A stretch of DNA of 64,000 nt from positions 23,745,201-23,809,200 of the forward strand of contig OZ024890.1 in the NCBI GenBank assembly GCA_964017195.1, written 5' to 3'. Below the pieces are notes generated by a model. The model searched no databases. It saw only the letters and a list, made by a program, of their open reading frames with translations, and was not told the DNA's origin. Source of the DNA: Siderastrea radians (taxonomy: Eukaryota; Cnidaria; Anthozoa; Scleractinia; Rhizangiidae). A program made the translations under genes and the position numbers. Shown here in pieces: positions 1 to 11,276 of the stretch (position 1 is its first letter; every line of letters starts with the position of its first letter).

Positions 1-522
1 GATTTCATAACCTGAAAAAAAAAAATTCCTTGCATAAATTATAACAAATTTGAGTGAACATGGAAGGATTAATCACTGAAAACTGTCGCATTAGTAAATA
101 AATGCTAGATCTTGTACAAACTTGTGCAAGGATACAAAAACATCAGCTAGAAAACTTGGTTTTTGTGTCACCTTAGCATTAAGATTCCCCCACAGAAACA
201 TGTAGAAGGTTGTGTACGTGTGGCAGTTACAAACTGAACAATCAAGTATTCAAGTACTCATGGTTAAAAACATGAGTACATACTGACCTGTTTTTCATGC
301 TTCACGCCCTTCGCCAGGCTGCTAGCACGAACGCGTGACTTTTGCCAAGCTTTAGCACCATCCAGCCCCGGAGGGTTCGAGTTTACTCATAACAGTAAAT
401 AAATTTGGTTTTCAAGTCATTAACGAGCACAAGGAGGCCGTGGTCCAAAGGTTACGAGTCGACAGTGCCTGCGCAACTCGGGACTGGTCCGAGATATTCA
501 AGTTTCTTATTAATAAGGAATT
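1..522. other. Intergenic, no gene seen
   Basis: No reading frame of note and no family match on either strand. The missing 5' exon of the P450 at 1813 was looked for here (signal anchor followed by a Pro-rich PPGP hinge) and not found. Confidence 0.5.
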
Positions 523-1655
523 TGCCTACTAATACAAAGGTATTTTTGTGCGGCTTATGACTATGCGGAAAAAGCAGATCTTAGCAAGGGCTATCAGAAT
601 CCAAAAAGAAAATTAAGGGGGCCACGCATTTTTCAGAGATAATTGAGCTTAAATTTGGAAAGAAATTGCCATACATTGTAACTCTTGCTATAGGATCCGC
701 TTTTCCCCACAGTCGTAACCTTTTTAAAAATACCTATGTATTAGGAGCTACCATCCCTAAGGAGGCTCGCAAAAGTTTTTTGGCCTTGAGGTGTATCTTT
801 TGAAATCAAAATTTCACATAGAAGACAAATTTGATTTCCTTGATACTACACCAACTTTTCAACAAATGACTAAAGTTTATGTTTATTGGTTTCCTAGGAA
901 TAGGTGTCACCATAGCAATGGTTATGGACAGCCCCTCGTTTTATATAATGTCGATTATCTCGAAATTTATTCAGTCACTTTATGATGAAATTTGGATGAT
1001 TAGGCATGAACTTCACAACCTACACAATGTGTATGCAAAATTAGAGAAAAATCTGTATGACCGTTTGCAAGTAAATCACAAATCATTTTTACGGGCTCCA
1101 ATATTTCAAAAAAAATTAATCTTTACACTTTCTCTTTTCAGTTTAAAGGTCTTTTATGATAAAAAAAAAAACATTTTAAACTTACGTTGAGCTTCCTAGG
1201 TGGCTGTGATTATAAGATATTTATGTTTGAGAACTGCTAAAATAAAGCACCAATCATTCAAACAGTTCGTAATTCGCATAAGCTGATAAATCGAGATATG
1301 GAGAATCCTTTTACAGTATTTCCCGTAATTTCGCGTACATGTTGTGTAGGTTGTGTACTTCAAATCCTGCAAATTTCGTCATAAATTATTTGACTAGGTT
1401 TCGAGATATGAATTGACATTATATAAAACGACGGGCTGCCCTTAAGAAACCAGTACCTAGGAAACCGGTGAAAAATAAACTTTAGTCATATGTTGAAAAG
1501 ATGGTGTAGTATTAAGAAAATCAAAGATTGTATTCTATGCGAAATTTGATTTCAAAAGATACACCCCAAGGCCAAAAAGAAAAAAACTGTTGGAAGCTTG
1601 CTAAGATCGGTGCCTCCTAATACAGGGGTAATTTTGCAAAGGTTATGACTATGGG
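523..1655. repeat. Nested inverted-repeat (foldback/MITE-like) element
   Basis: The segment at about 700-1065 is matched by the reverse complement of about 1310-1655 along some 350 bp with modest divergence. Both arms contain GGTGTATCTTTTGAAATCAA and CAACCTACACAA in opposite orientation. The outermost part, about 523-567 (CTAATACAAAGGTATTTTTG), is again inverted relative to 700-742 and direct relative to 1612-1652, so the left side is itself a small hairpin. The short frames inside it (791-985, 879-1190) have no ATG-based coding character. I read it as a non-autonomous element; no transposase is visible. Confidence 0.75.
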
Positions 1656-1812
1656 CTGTGGTTTGAAAACAGTTCCTTAAACAGGCATTAAAAGTTTTGT
1701 GCACTTTTCAATTGCATAAGACGATTAGAAAAAATGTATGAGAACAAAAAATTTACTCAAGATGTATGCTTCTAAGGCTGATTCCTAAACACGATTTTCG
1801 TTCTCACAATAG

Positions 1813-3221
1813 GGGCTTGTTTCCGCCTGGGAAAGAACCCACATCTTACATTCACCGAAATGGCGCAGAAATACGGCGACGTGTTCAGCTTGATGCTTGG
1901 AAATCGTTTGGTTGTGGTGCTAAATGGAGTAAATGCCATCCAAGAAGCCATCATCAAACACTCGAAAGCCTTTGCTGGGCGGCCTCAACTACACACCTTT
2001 CAGATTGCTAATTCCCATGGTAGCAGTCTCACCCTCTCTGACTACTCGCCTCAATGGCGGCTCTCTCGTAAGATAAGCGTTAGTGCCATCCACAACTTCG
2101 CCAAGAACACAGACACCTTTGGAGAGAAACTCTTGCATGAATCTCAGCGCTTGATTCACTGCTTGAAGCAACAGAAGGGAAAACCGGTGGTTGCTCTCAG
2201 ACCTTTGAAGTGTGCCACAGCCAACATCATCCTCAATGCTCTCTTCGGAGTCGAGCGTTCTTACGACGATGAAGAACTCGGAAAAGTTCTTGACCTCGCC
2301 GACAATTTCCGACAGGCAGTTCATGGCAGCAGCCACGTTGATTTCCTGCCACTGCTAAAGTATCTTCCAAATAAGGCGCTTTCAAATCTTGAATTGACAA
2401 TAAAGAGCGTGTTGGGTGCAGTCACCAAGATGTTTGAGAAGAACAAAGAATCCTATGCTGACGGAAAAGTTCGCAATATCGCAGACAGTTTTGTCAACGT
2501 CGTTGAGAGGGAAACTGAAAAAGAGAGAGAAAGTCGGCCAGCCGGAGAGGATACCGTAAGCATGGCTCCACTGCTCAGCGACGAACAGATTGTTCGAGTG
2601 TTGGGTGATCTCTTTGGTGCAGGCTTTGACACTTCGTCCATCACTCTCTATTGGGCTCTGGCATACTTGGTGAAATACCCCGACATTCAGCGCCAGTTGC
2701 ACGAAGAATTAGATCAGGTGATCAGACGAGAACGACTGCCAACCCTGCAAGACGTAGAGTCACTTCCCTTCCTCCAAGCTTCAGTCTATGAGCTCTTGAG
2801 GGTGACCAGTTTGGCACCTCTTGCAGTACCTCGTTCCACCACTTCCGAGACGAACATCTGGGACTTCACAATCCCGAAAGACACAATCGTCTTTATTAAC
2901 CTATGGTCAGTGCATCACGATCCAGAAACCTGGAAGGACCCGGATGTTTTCAACCCCAGTCGTTTCCTTGATGAAACAGGACAAGTGATAGATCCCAAGT
3001 TTCTTGGAGGTTTCCTGCCATTCTCGGGCGGTCGGCGTAAGTGCCCCGGTGAAGCTATGGTCTTGAAAGCAATTTCAACTTTCCTTGGGGCGCTGCTTCA
3101 TAGTTTTCGTTTTACACAGGATGGATTGCCAGATGAGTATCAAGGGATTGATCTTCAGGGTCAGCCCGGTCTCACTTTGATGCCGGAGACATTTTACGTG
3201 AAAATAGAAGAACGCTTTTAA
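1813..3221 (+). CDS. Cytochrome P450, CYP2/CYP17-like (clan 2), large 3' exon
   Basis: Haem-thiolate monooxygenase, normally held on the ER membrane by an N-terminal anchor. Numbering from the ATG at 1860, I see a C-helix WRxxxRK-type motif (W66, R70), I-helix AGFDTS (254-259), ExxR as ELLR (311-314), PSRF (366-369) and the haem loop FSGGRRKCPGE (388-398, ligand Cys395). All family signatures are intact. The ATG at 1860 is probably not the true start. The same frame continues upstream as a conserved P450 segment (LGKNPHLTFTEM) to an AG acceptor at 1811-1812 after a pyrimidine-rich tract, so this is an internal-to-terminal exon of about 469 codons. The 5' exon with anchor and PPGP hinge (30-40 residues) is not visible upstream. 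Stop TAA at 3219-3221. Substrate cannot be inferred; the CYP17/CYP1/CYP2 subfamily is undecided. Confidence 0.9.
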
Positions 3222-3266
3222 AGAGACTTGAATGGTCATTCAACAGTAGCAAGAAACATATTCGTC

Positions 3267-3272
3267 AATAAA
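3267..3272 (+). terminator. Poly(A) signal of the P450 gene
   Basis: AATAAA lies 45 nt after the P450 stop codon. Confidence 0.7.
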
Positions 3273-4749
3273 TGTTGTGCCCATATAAATAGAGGTTTTG
3301 CTGCTTGAATGACCACTTTTGACTTTGTTTAGTCAAGTATTGCACTTCAAGAATGAATAGTTATTTAACTTTTTTTAAAATTTGTTTGAACTACTTTTGA
3401 TGATGATGCGAAATTTTGATCGTTCAAAACTTTCCGAGTTTGAAGGAGATAAGACGTAGACTTTGAAGTGGTAATCACATTTAGTTAGTTTCTAGGTGCA
3501 TGTTTAGGTGGAGAGGGACAATGTGAAATGCTAAGTTTCTTGTGACCGTAAGAAACCATGAATTGAAATGCAACCCTCCAGAGCGAAAGTTATAACGTAC
3601 GTATCTACGCGGGTACAAGGGAACCCTTCCATGTACCAGCATCCTAACCAGGCTAAAAGTAAAGCTTAAAAATTAAAGTTTTAAAACTTTAATTCTGGTA
3701 CAGAGCTCTTGCGGAGCCGTAGCCACGCGTCGGTACAAATATGGGCCACAAGGCCCCTGTCATTGACTTTTTTGAAATCTCATTATAGTTAGGTTTTTTA
3801 CTATATTTATCTTTAGTTTACAGTTTACTCTTTCACCCATTATTATACTACAATTTTTAGTCAATGGCGTCTGTTCTTTTAAAATTGCTGGCTTCATAAA
3901 TGGTGAATCTTGAATCTGATTATCTCTTGGTTTTAGTCAAGAGCCAACTTCACGGGGGTCAAAGGAGAAAAATAAGACAAGTACTTGAAGTGTAAGGGAG
4001 TTATTTTCACTGTTCCAAGTTAAACACTTAATCGGTATCCTGAAAAACGCTCTTAGCGTTTTGAAAACGGGAAACGGACTTGTCAGTTCAATTTGTAAAA
4101 CGAAGTAAGTTTGCTTAGGTGGTATTTTGTTTTAAATAGCAAAGAAACTCGGTTATTTGAGAGAAACGACAATATATTTACACTTACCCACTCTTTTATT
4201 TCAACAGCCACTGTTCACACTTCCAAGTGGCGGTTTTAATCATTAAATATTTGTTGTTGTTTGTTGACAACGTTACTTCAACAACATTTTTGCCAGATGA
4301 ACATTAACAAATAAAGTCAAGTCTTCCAATGTCTAATCATAGTCTTCTTTTTTTTCCCATGGGGCAAATGTGAAGAGCTATTTTGAGAGTCAGTGTCTCC
4401 AAAGCAGGTCGCAACATGTTGCAGTTATTTAAACGAAATAAGGGCGCCTACATCCAGAAGTAGGAAATTACACTCAGCAGGATCCACTTATTTGTGGAAC
4501 AAAAACGCTTATAAAATTGTCAGCGTGACTGTAGTAAATAATAATAAAACAACATTAGTTAGTGTCAAGCGTTTAAGGTAGGAAACAGTGTCACTCTCTG
4601 GGAAGCTCAGGGATGTCATTACATTGTTATCATAACGTTCTGCAGTTCTTGCAGGCTATTTGGCCGCCGCCCACCCCACATCCGGTTCTCTGCAATGGTG
4701 TGAAAAATAAACGGATCGTGACAGAAATCAACGAAGCCTTCAAGGAAAA
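3273..4749. other. Intergenic, no gene seen
   Basis: AT-rich sequence with short spurious frames only (for example 4393-4581). No family match and no clear repeat ends. Confidence 0.5.
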
Positions 4750-4872
4750 TTTAAAAAGGTTCGAGTTATCGAGGGTAAAATTGTGGAGAAAGTGATCTGA
4801 AGAGAAAATCTTTCACTTTGAGTTAGCGGGAGGTTCGAGTTACTGAGGGTTCGAGTTACCGGGAGTCAACTG
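4750..4872 (-). mobile_element. pogo/Tigger-like element end (truncated)
   Basis: Read on the minus strand, the segment begins CAGTTGACTCCCGGTAACTC and repeats the motif AACTCGAACC several times. This resembles the terminal inverted repeats of pogo/Tigger-type elements in animal genomes. A related end occurs at 35731. I found no partner end or transposase nearby. Confidence 0.5.
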
Positions 4873-7660
4873 CATATGTGCCGGGCAGTTCTTGCAGCCA
4901 CTCTGAAGCTGAATTAAAACTAAACCTTATCCCCCAGCTGTACATGACACTTTGCAAAGCGAAGACAAAGGCAGTAAGAGCTCATATTGACGTTAGAAAG
5001 TTAACATAGCGCCGGTTTGTCCAGGTTAAAAAAATAAATGGACTTTAAGTAAGCGCTTGTGGAATCGGGGAGTTATCACACTCATAATCGGGGACATAAA
5101 CTGTAGTTATGAATGTATCGAAGTAAGCTTGGCAAACAGGCCGTGTTTGATCTGTTCCATGAGGCATATTTGAAAGTTCAAAGACGTGCTGTGAACCGCT
5201 AAACAATATTTAGTTCAGTGTTCGAACGTACTGAGCTATGGTTGCGGCCTTTTCAAATACTCTTAAACTTACACGAGTGCAGCGAAAAACTCTTCAAGGA
5301 AAACAGCTAGGACGTTTTCTATTTATTTTATGAAAATAAACATTTTATTAGCTGTTTCAAATCCACTTTCCTCTTTTAAGAGGACAATCAAATTTTAGAA
5401 ATGACATTTTAACAGAAAAAAAATGCAAGTCGTAGAAATCTGAACTAAAAATATACTTTGCCCTCTTCCACTCGTTTACCCCTTCCCGCTCCTGCTAACC
5501 ACCCATTTCCCCACTCACCCCACGGGTAAATTTGCTGTAGACAGGAAATCCTTTTGTGAAGTTACTTAAAGACCTTTATTGACCTTCAATCGTATGTGTT
5601 ACGTCAATTACTTTATATTCTTGTTTCTTTGTCAGCAATCTGCGAATAAATAAGAAATAGAAACAAATCAGTGCACGTTCGTTCTCTGACGATACGACAT
5701 TTTATCACCTTACGCGGGCTTAATTGCACTTCAAGATTGACGAATTAAAAACCTTGAGGTGAGCCCAGTAGGATGTATGAAGCAAAGGGGGCGGGGTGGG
5801 GGGCAGGGTGCGAGAACCCCGGAGAAGAGGGGGTGGAAGGTCTACTGGAGGTGGTGAAAGAGAGAGCAGGATGCGGAATTTTCAACAGAGCGGGAAGCGG
5901 TAGGAAAAAAGCAAGCCAAAAACAAAAAGAGTTCTCCGTCTCTTTTCGCTTTTTTACCCGGCCGTCGGGAGGAGGTCTAGTAATCGCCATTTTTTTCTTT
6001 CGTATTCCTTGTGTTCTTCGTTTTTGTTCTTGGTCATTTGCCCCAGACTCCCGGTTTTTGCTCGGCCAAACAAATAATGGTCCCAAACTTCCGCTACACC
6101 ACTTGGGCTCGTATATTGAATGACCGTGATAGATTTTGCACCCTGAGGGGAGGGAGAACAACGGCGGGGGCTAATGCCTCTGAGACTTTTTTTGTCTCTC
6201 ATGAAAAACGGTAAGAGAAAGAAGGCACTGAGGAAAAGGCGGGAAGACAGAGCGAGGGATGCGAGAGGTGGGACACTGTTTTTAAACAGTGAAGAGTGAC
6301 AAATCTGAAAACGTTCTTTCTTTTGGTAAACATACCTTCAGCAACGATTGGACGTTTTCTTGCAGTTGGCTTGCACCCAGCTGTTAGAGCTACAGTACCC
6401 TGTCCAGTACCTGCAGTGTGTTTGGTATTTATCCTGGCAAGCTAAACGGAGACCACGCAAACAAAACAAAACAAAACAAATCCCGTTGATAATGAGGAAA
6501 CCAGCGTACATTATAGAAAACATGAGTTTCTAAAACATTTGGTCCCTTTGGAGTGTTTTACATTCGTGGTGACCTGATCATTTTTCTGATTTAGAACAAA
6601 AAAAAAAAGGAATAGCACCACAGAAATTCGAGGAAATACTGAGGTTCAAATCCCTAAAATTTCTTGTTTAAATATTTAGCCCATGAAGGTGACCATTTTT
6701 TGATTACACAAAGATGTACTCTCCAACACTTGCGTTTGTTTTCATTTCAGTAGAGAACTTTAGATCGGACTAGTAGAGAAGGAAGTTCCAGGAATGAGAT
6801 TGGTATGTGACGTGATGATCTAAAGCCTGCGAGCTGGAATTGAAAAGTCATACACGTACTTGATCTCATGCTTGTGCTCAAAAACAAGGGTGCCTTGTTA
6901 TGTAACCCTTTTTAAAATAAATTTTATTTTATTTTTTTATTAACATACAGGGCATTGTATCTACATACATTAGTTACATACGATTAGAGCGCTGTTCAAA
7001 TGCGTGTCGTAAAACCAAAACCAAAGTAATTACCCCAGCCAATCACAACAAACAGAAATTACCCAATGAACCAATCAGAACTCGAAGCAAATACATGTAA
7101 CCGGTGCCAAGCGCGGGAAAACGCGTGGAAGCAAGTTGTGATTGGTTTGAGTTTTACTTCTGATTGGTCGAAAAAGTGGCGCGAGATTTTGTAACCGGAC
7201 ACAGAGCGAAGTAAAGCAAAACCAAAGCAAAATGCGAATTACTTTCGACACTCAATTAAAAACCACTCTATTATACTACTTACATCACTTACTACACTAA
7301 GTTATGAAACCCTGTCTACAGCGAACTTCCGCTATCTCAAACAAGCAAGAAAAATAGAAAATTTTCGGACATAACAGGAACTCTAACTAGTCAATAGTAA
7401 GTAACTATCAAACGGAAACAGATTCCAGTTCTAGATAGTAGGGGATTCAGGATAGCTAGGGGCACCCAAACGTTCGTTTCGGAGGAATATCTGTTGGGAA
7501 GACCTAAGTCGCCTGAGATATTCTGATTAATAATTGCAGGGAAAACTAGAGATTTCTCTGCAGAAACATCGCCTCAAATTCCCAAAAAAGTAAAGGAAAA
7601 CAAAAATGAACTGAGTGCAAAAGGAGAAAACTAGACTGAATAGACTACAATAACTTTTCA
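4873..7660. other. Intergenic, no gene seen
   Basis: Includes a GA-rich/CT-rich stretch (5770-6260) with overlapping spurious frames on both strands, and a CCAATCAGA-containing stretch at 7035-7190 that looks repeat-derived. I looked here on the minus strand for a hemopexin domain that could complete the MMP gene and did not recognise one. Confidence 0.45.
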
Positions 7661-7752
7661 CTACCACAATATTTTGTGCTTGCAAAAAAACTCTTTAAGT
7701 TGCGTAAGCATTTCCTCTAAACCAAAAAAATATGCATTGTTGAGAAACGTAC

Positions 7753-8063
7753 CGTATAAGGATTGAATAGCAGCGACATCATCGTCCTGCAGGTTGAAGT
7801 TCGGCGCATAACCAGTGTAGTAGGGATACATGAAGGCATTTCTGACATTTGAATGATGGATACCAAGCGCATGACCAAATTCATGAGTTGCAACCCACAG
7901 GAGGTTTGTGCCACTGGGCGTACCGTCGGTGTAGTGTTCATCGTCATCAAATTGTGCACGGCCGTCCGGAGGGAAGAAGGCATGTGCTAGCACTCTGCAT
8001 GGTCCGTCGAACGGATAAGCACATGTTCTCTCAGAACTTCCACTATGAGTTCTCCTTCCAAAG
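7753..8063 (-). CDS. MMP exon 3: catalytic zinc domain
   Basis: Starts after a CTCAG acceptor. Together with exon 2 it reads [12 protein letters not shown], as expected for the S-loop region. [11 protein letters not shown] (7853-7885) supplies three zinc ligands and the catalytic Glu. AFMYPYY holds the Met-turn, and [15 protein letters not shown] is the C-terminal helix of the domain. Donor G|GTACGT follows. Confidence 0.85.
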
Positions 8064-8703
8064 CTGAGTAAAGAAAGAATTGTAGAGTTGAACTGATTAT
8101 TGATATATCACAGTCACTCTTAGGAATTCAATATCATAAATTTAGACATGATTTCGAAGTTTGATAGCTAGTTGATAATATCTATACGAAAAAGAATTTG
8201 TCATGGGTGTTGTACTGAATCCTATGGAATGTAAGGCTCCAAAGGGCGAGAAAGGAAATTTGTTAAAATCTAAAATAAGTAGCGAACTCCATGAAAGTTA
8301 GCGACAAAATTTGATTGACGTCAGCCATTTCGAAAGTTACAGTCCTTCAACAGCAGCGATCCTCCGAAAATGAACGTCTGTTTGTTTTAACTTGGCTTTA
8401 ACGTACGAAAATTGGCATATACCAACAGGCTCCTTAGTGAGATAAAGGACGCTATTTCCACAGGCTGTAGGAAAAACACATTGCACTGTTTTTAGCTTAG
8501 AGTTAATTAATTTTATTTTAGACATATTGATGTATAGAGCCTTTTTATTCATTTCATATTATTCTTATCCCAATCTGTAATCTTTAAATCTTATGACGCC
8601 ACAGGATTAGTACATAGTTGTATCATTTGTTCAGTTCTACTCATGTAAAGCGCCTCCGATCATTCCGTCATGTAGCATGCGCTGTATAAGCCAATAAATT
8701 AAC

Positions 8704-8743
<40 letters not shown>

Positions 8744-10416
8744 GGAAAATACCGTTAAACAGAAAGAACGTTCGAGATGGTGTGTACTTACAAACCAACC
8801 GCCTTTCCCACCGAAGTAACTACTTTTAAATAAGATCGCAAAAATTTCATTACCTGCCGACAATTTTTGTCACGATTTGTTCTAGATGGATCGGCCCATG
8901 TACGCTACTCGTTTTTGCCACCGGGAAGTAAGCAATCCCTGACAGTACGGACCACTCCCAACTCCCAAAGTAGAGAGAGGAAATGGAGAAAATAGCAACC
9001 GCTGAACTTTACTGTTCTTCGGCAAACTTACTAATAATTTATAAAGAGAAAACATGCAAAGGAAACCGTTACCGTGACGGTGGTTTGGACACCTAATCTT
9101 TCTGATAAAGAAAACAGAAAAAACAGGCATGTTGTATTCACCTGATCTTAAGATCAGCAGCACTTGCGCTGGATGCTTTGGAGAAAGACAGTCCCAATGC
9201 ATCGGACCAGCACTTCAGAGCTTTTGCAAAAACTCTGTCTTGAGTCGACTGCGACAAATCAGCTCCATGTTCCACAAAGTACGTCAGGTGCTTCTTACTC
9301 CACTTGGACCCAGTCTGATATCTCTTCACGTGACCTTCCTCCTCAACATCCGGCATTCCACAACGCAGTTTTTTCATCTGTTTGATGGTGGCTTCATCTA
9401 ATTCTCCAGTCACAGGCAGACCCGTGAACCTTTGGAAACGCTCTTGATGGCTGTGTCAACATCGTGATTTCCAGAACGCGTTGGAGAAATGTAGTGGTAT
9501 TGGTTCAAAACTTTCTGGAGAAAAAAAAACAATAACAATTTGTTAGATTCCGGTCATTTTATTGCTGTGTGCAGATCTTCTAATGTGATTAGCCGGTGAT
9601 GATACATCATCCATCTGTCACCCATAGTCACAGAACGATGCAGGAAATTTTGGTTCTTTTATATGCTCGTTTTTACACCAACATTGTATTACCCTTTATT
9701 AGCAAAAAATAAATTTTCATTTTTTATTTATAAAAATTCAATAACGTTTATGGAATTTCATTTTTGTAAAGCGATCTTCATTTCAGTTATTAGTCGTTTC
9801 ATTAGGGAGGAAAATCGTGAAGTGAAATTCAATATATAACATTTTAAGATTTTCATTTTCATGTTGTAAATAGTCTTTAGAGTCTTCAGAAAATCAATAA
9901 CACATATTGCAACATCGTTAACATTTAGGGAATTTCATTAACATTTCTAGTTGTTATAAATTCGTTTTACAGTGTATTTCAAACGAACAAAAACACCAAA
10001 CATGCCTATGTACATGTGCAAACAACAGCGTTCTTTATCTTTAAACGTTCAATTGTAGACACGCTACAAGAAGGAAGCCAGTGCCGAATGAAGTCCGGGA
10101 AAGAACTGTGTATACATGAAAACATAAGACTACAAAAAATTCTGTGGCTGAAGTCAAGAGTAATCAGGAGTACAGTTTGCCAGCGGCACTGCTGCGAATT
10201 ACATATCATGCGAATATTAGTCACAATTTTAAAAGCAGTGAAATTTGCCAGGAATTTTTGCGATAATAAATAAAATTCCCTACACGTAAACAACGTTGCA
10301 AAACCCGTAGTTGATTTTCTGAAGACGCGATACTGAGTATGCACAACATGAAAATGAAAATCTCAAAACACTAGTGTATTTTCGACTTCACACGTTTTTC
10401 ACAATAATGAAGCAAC

Positions 10417-10455
<39 letters not shown>

Positions 10456-11019
10456 GTCTTTATTTCATAAGATAAAAACACATATCCTATGTTACAAAAA
10501 TTGATGGTAAAAAGCAAACTACATTACCTGAACGAATAACTAAAATGAAAGTCCTTTCACGAAAATTTCTTAAAGAAAATAAAAGTTAATTTTCTGGTAA
10601 TGAAGGGCAAAAGGTGTATTTCTGGAGATAAGTATTCCGGCTTTCCGTGATGTCAATTTCAATCGGAAAATTCCATCATTATCAAACTAATGTGACTAGC
10701 AGTTTGGTTGTGAGTGAAGTAAACACAAATGCCATCCTTTTATATGAGTCCTTTAGCCACTGACCTCCAACACGCCCTGAACAAAATCCTGAAAGCATTT
10801 TTAAAGTTATGTTTGTGAAGTCCCTTTCCACCAGACAAGTGAATTTTGCCCATTGAAAGTGGTAGATTTTTTGGTTCTTTATTCTCGTTTTATTTCTGGA
10901 GATAAAAAGTATTCTTTCCTGGTAAAGTCATTTCAAGTGGAAATTTCCATCATCACTTCGTAACCGTGGTCCTCGGTTTCCAAATATCAGCTGAACCATT
11001 TTATACAATAAGAAGGCCT

Positions 11020-11082
<63 letters not shown>

Positions 11083-11207
11083 GATCTAGAGAGAGAGCAA
11101 AATCACGAACAATAGAAACTACTCACCAAAGCCATAGTACTGTCATCATCTTCAGCAAAGGTGAACGCGTGCGAAGCAAAAACGGCCAACAAAACTGAGC
11201 ACAGCAT
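7753..11207 (-). CDS. Matrix metalloproteinase (M10A), three exons, one frameshift
   Basis: Secreted zinc endopeptidase of the matrixin family. Exons in reading order are 11207-11127, 9514-9142 and 8063-7753, with GT/AG boundaries and matching phases (0, then 2). They encode a hydrophobic signal peptide, a propeptide with peptidoglycan-binding-like helices and the cysteine switch KLRCGMPD, then a catalytic domain with [11 protein letters not shown] and the Met-turn. Exon 2 needs a two-base insertion or one-base deletion corrected near 9431-9440 to keep frame, so the gene is either broken or carries a sequencing error. The structural-zinc region is divergent (see findings). After 7753 a good donor (G|GTACGT) leaves the gene, but no hinge or hemopexin exon was recognised. 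If that donor is unused the frame runs to a TAG at 7661, giving a short matrilysin-like form. Confidence 0.75.
8590..8745 (+). repeat. SINE/LINE-type 3' tail with (ATT)n
   Basis: GTAAAGCGCC ... GCGCTGTATAAG followed by AATAAATTAA and a run of about 13 ATT units. This layout is typical of a retroposon 3' end with a microsatellite tail. It lies in the intron between MMP exons 2 and 3. Confidence 0.5.
9142..9514 (-). CDS. MMP exon 2: propeptide, cysteine switch, start of catalytic domain
   Basis: Begins after a CTCCAG acceptor with the propeptide segment [11 protein letters not shown] and continues through [19 protein letters not shown] to KLRCGMPDV (switch cysteine codon at 9360-9362). It then enters the catalytic domain ([11 protein letters not shown]) and ends at donor ATCAG|GTGAAT. 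Between AIK and RFQRF the frame shifts (about 9431-9440). The exon is 373 nt; 371 or 374 would fit both flanking phases. Confidence 0.8.
9790..10415. repeat. Inverted-repeat element in MMP intron 1
   Basis: About 9790-9950 and the reverse complement of about 10262-10415 match over roughly 150 bp. Shared blocks include TTGATTTTCTGAAGAC and ACAACATGAAAATGAAAATC. The spacer is about 310 bp. No transposase; MITE-like. Confidence 0.65.
10417..10455. repeat. (AAT)n microsatellite
   Basis: About 13 tandem AAT units in MMP intron 1. Confidence 0.9.
11022..11077. repeat. (AG)n microsatellite
   Basis: About 28 AG units, (CT)n on the coding strand of MMP, starting some 50 bp downstream of the exon 1 donor. 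Confidence 0.9.
11127..11207 (-). CDS. MMP exon 1: signal peptide
   Basis: Twenty-seven codons from ATG at 11207. A hydrophobic core ([10 protein letters not shown]) is followed by an acidic stretch EDDD after the probable cleavage site, then donor TTG|GTGAGT. A TATA box lies about 60 bp upstream. The phase-0 junction to exon 2 supports the assignment. This exon is too short to stand out as a reading frame by itself. Confidence 0.75.
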
Positions 11208-11266
11208 GTTATCAAACCAATGTGACTATCAGTTTGGTTGTGAGCGAAGTAATTCAAATGCCATCC

Positions 11267-11276
11267 TTTTATATAA
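11267..11276 (-). promoter_or_regulatory. TATA box of the MMP gene
   Basis: TATATAAAAG on the minus strand, about 60 bp before the MMP start codon, so a start site near 11238 and a very short 5' UTR are expected. A second degenerate copy (CATATAAAAG) sits in the duplicated segment at 10680-10861. Confidence 0.55.

Noticed and set aside
420..490. tRNA-like look of a GC-richer segment
   Set aside because: No cloverleaf: the expected acceptor stem and T-loop consensus are absent.
5745..6202. Overlapping frames on both strands in the GA/CT-rich stretch
   Set aside because: Low-complexity composition, no domain, no splice signals that fit the MMP gene.
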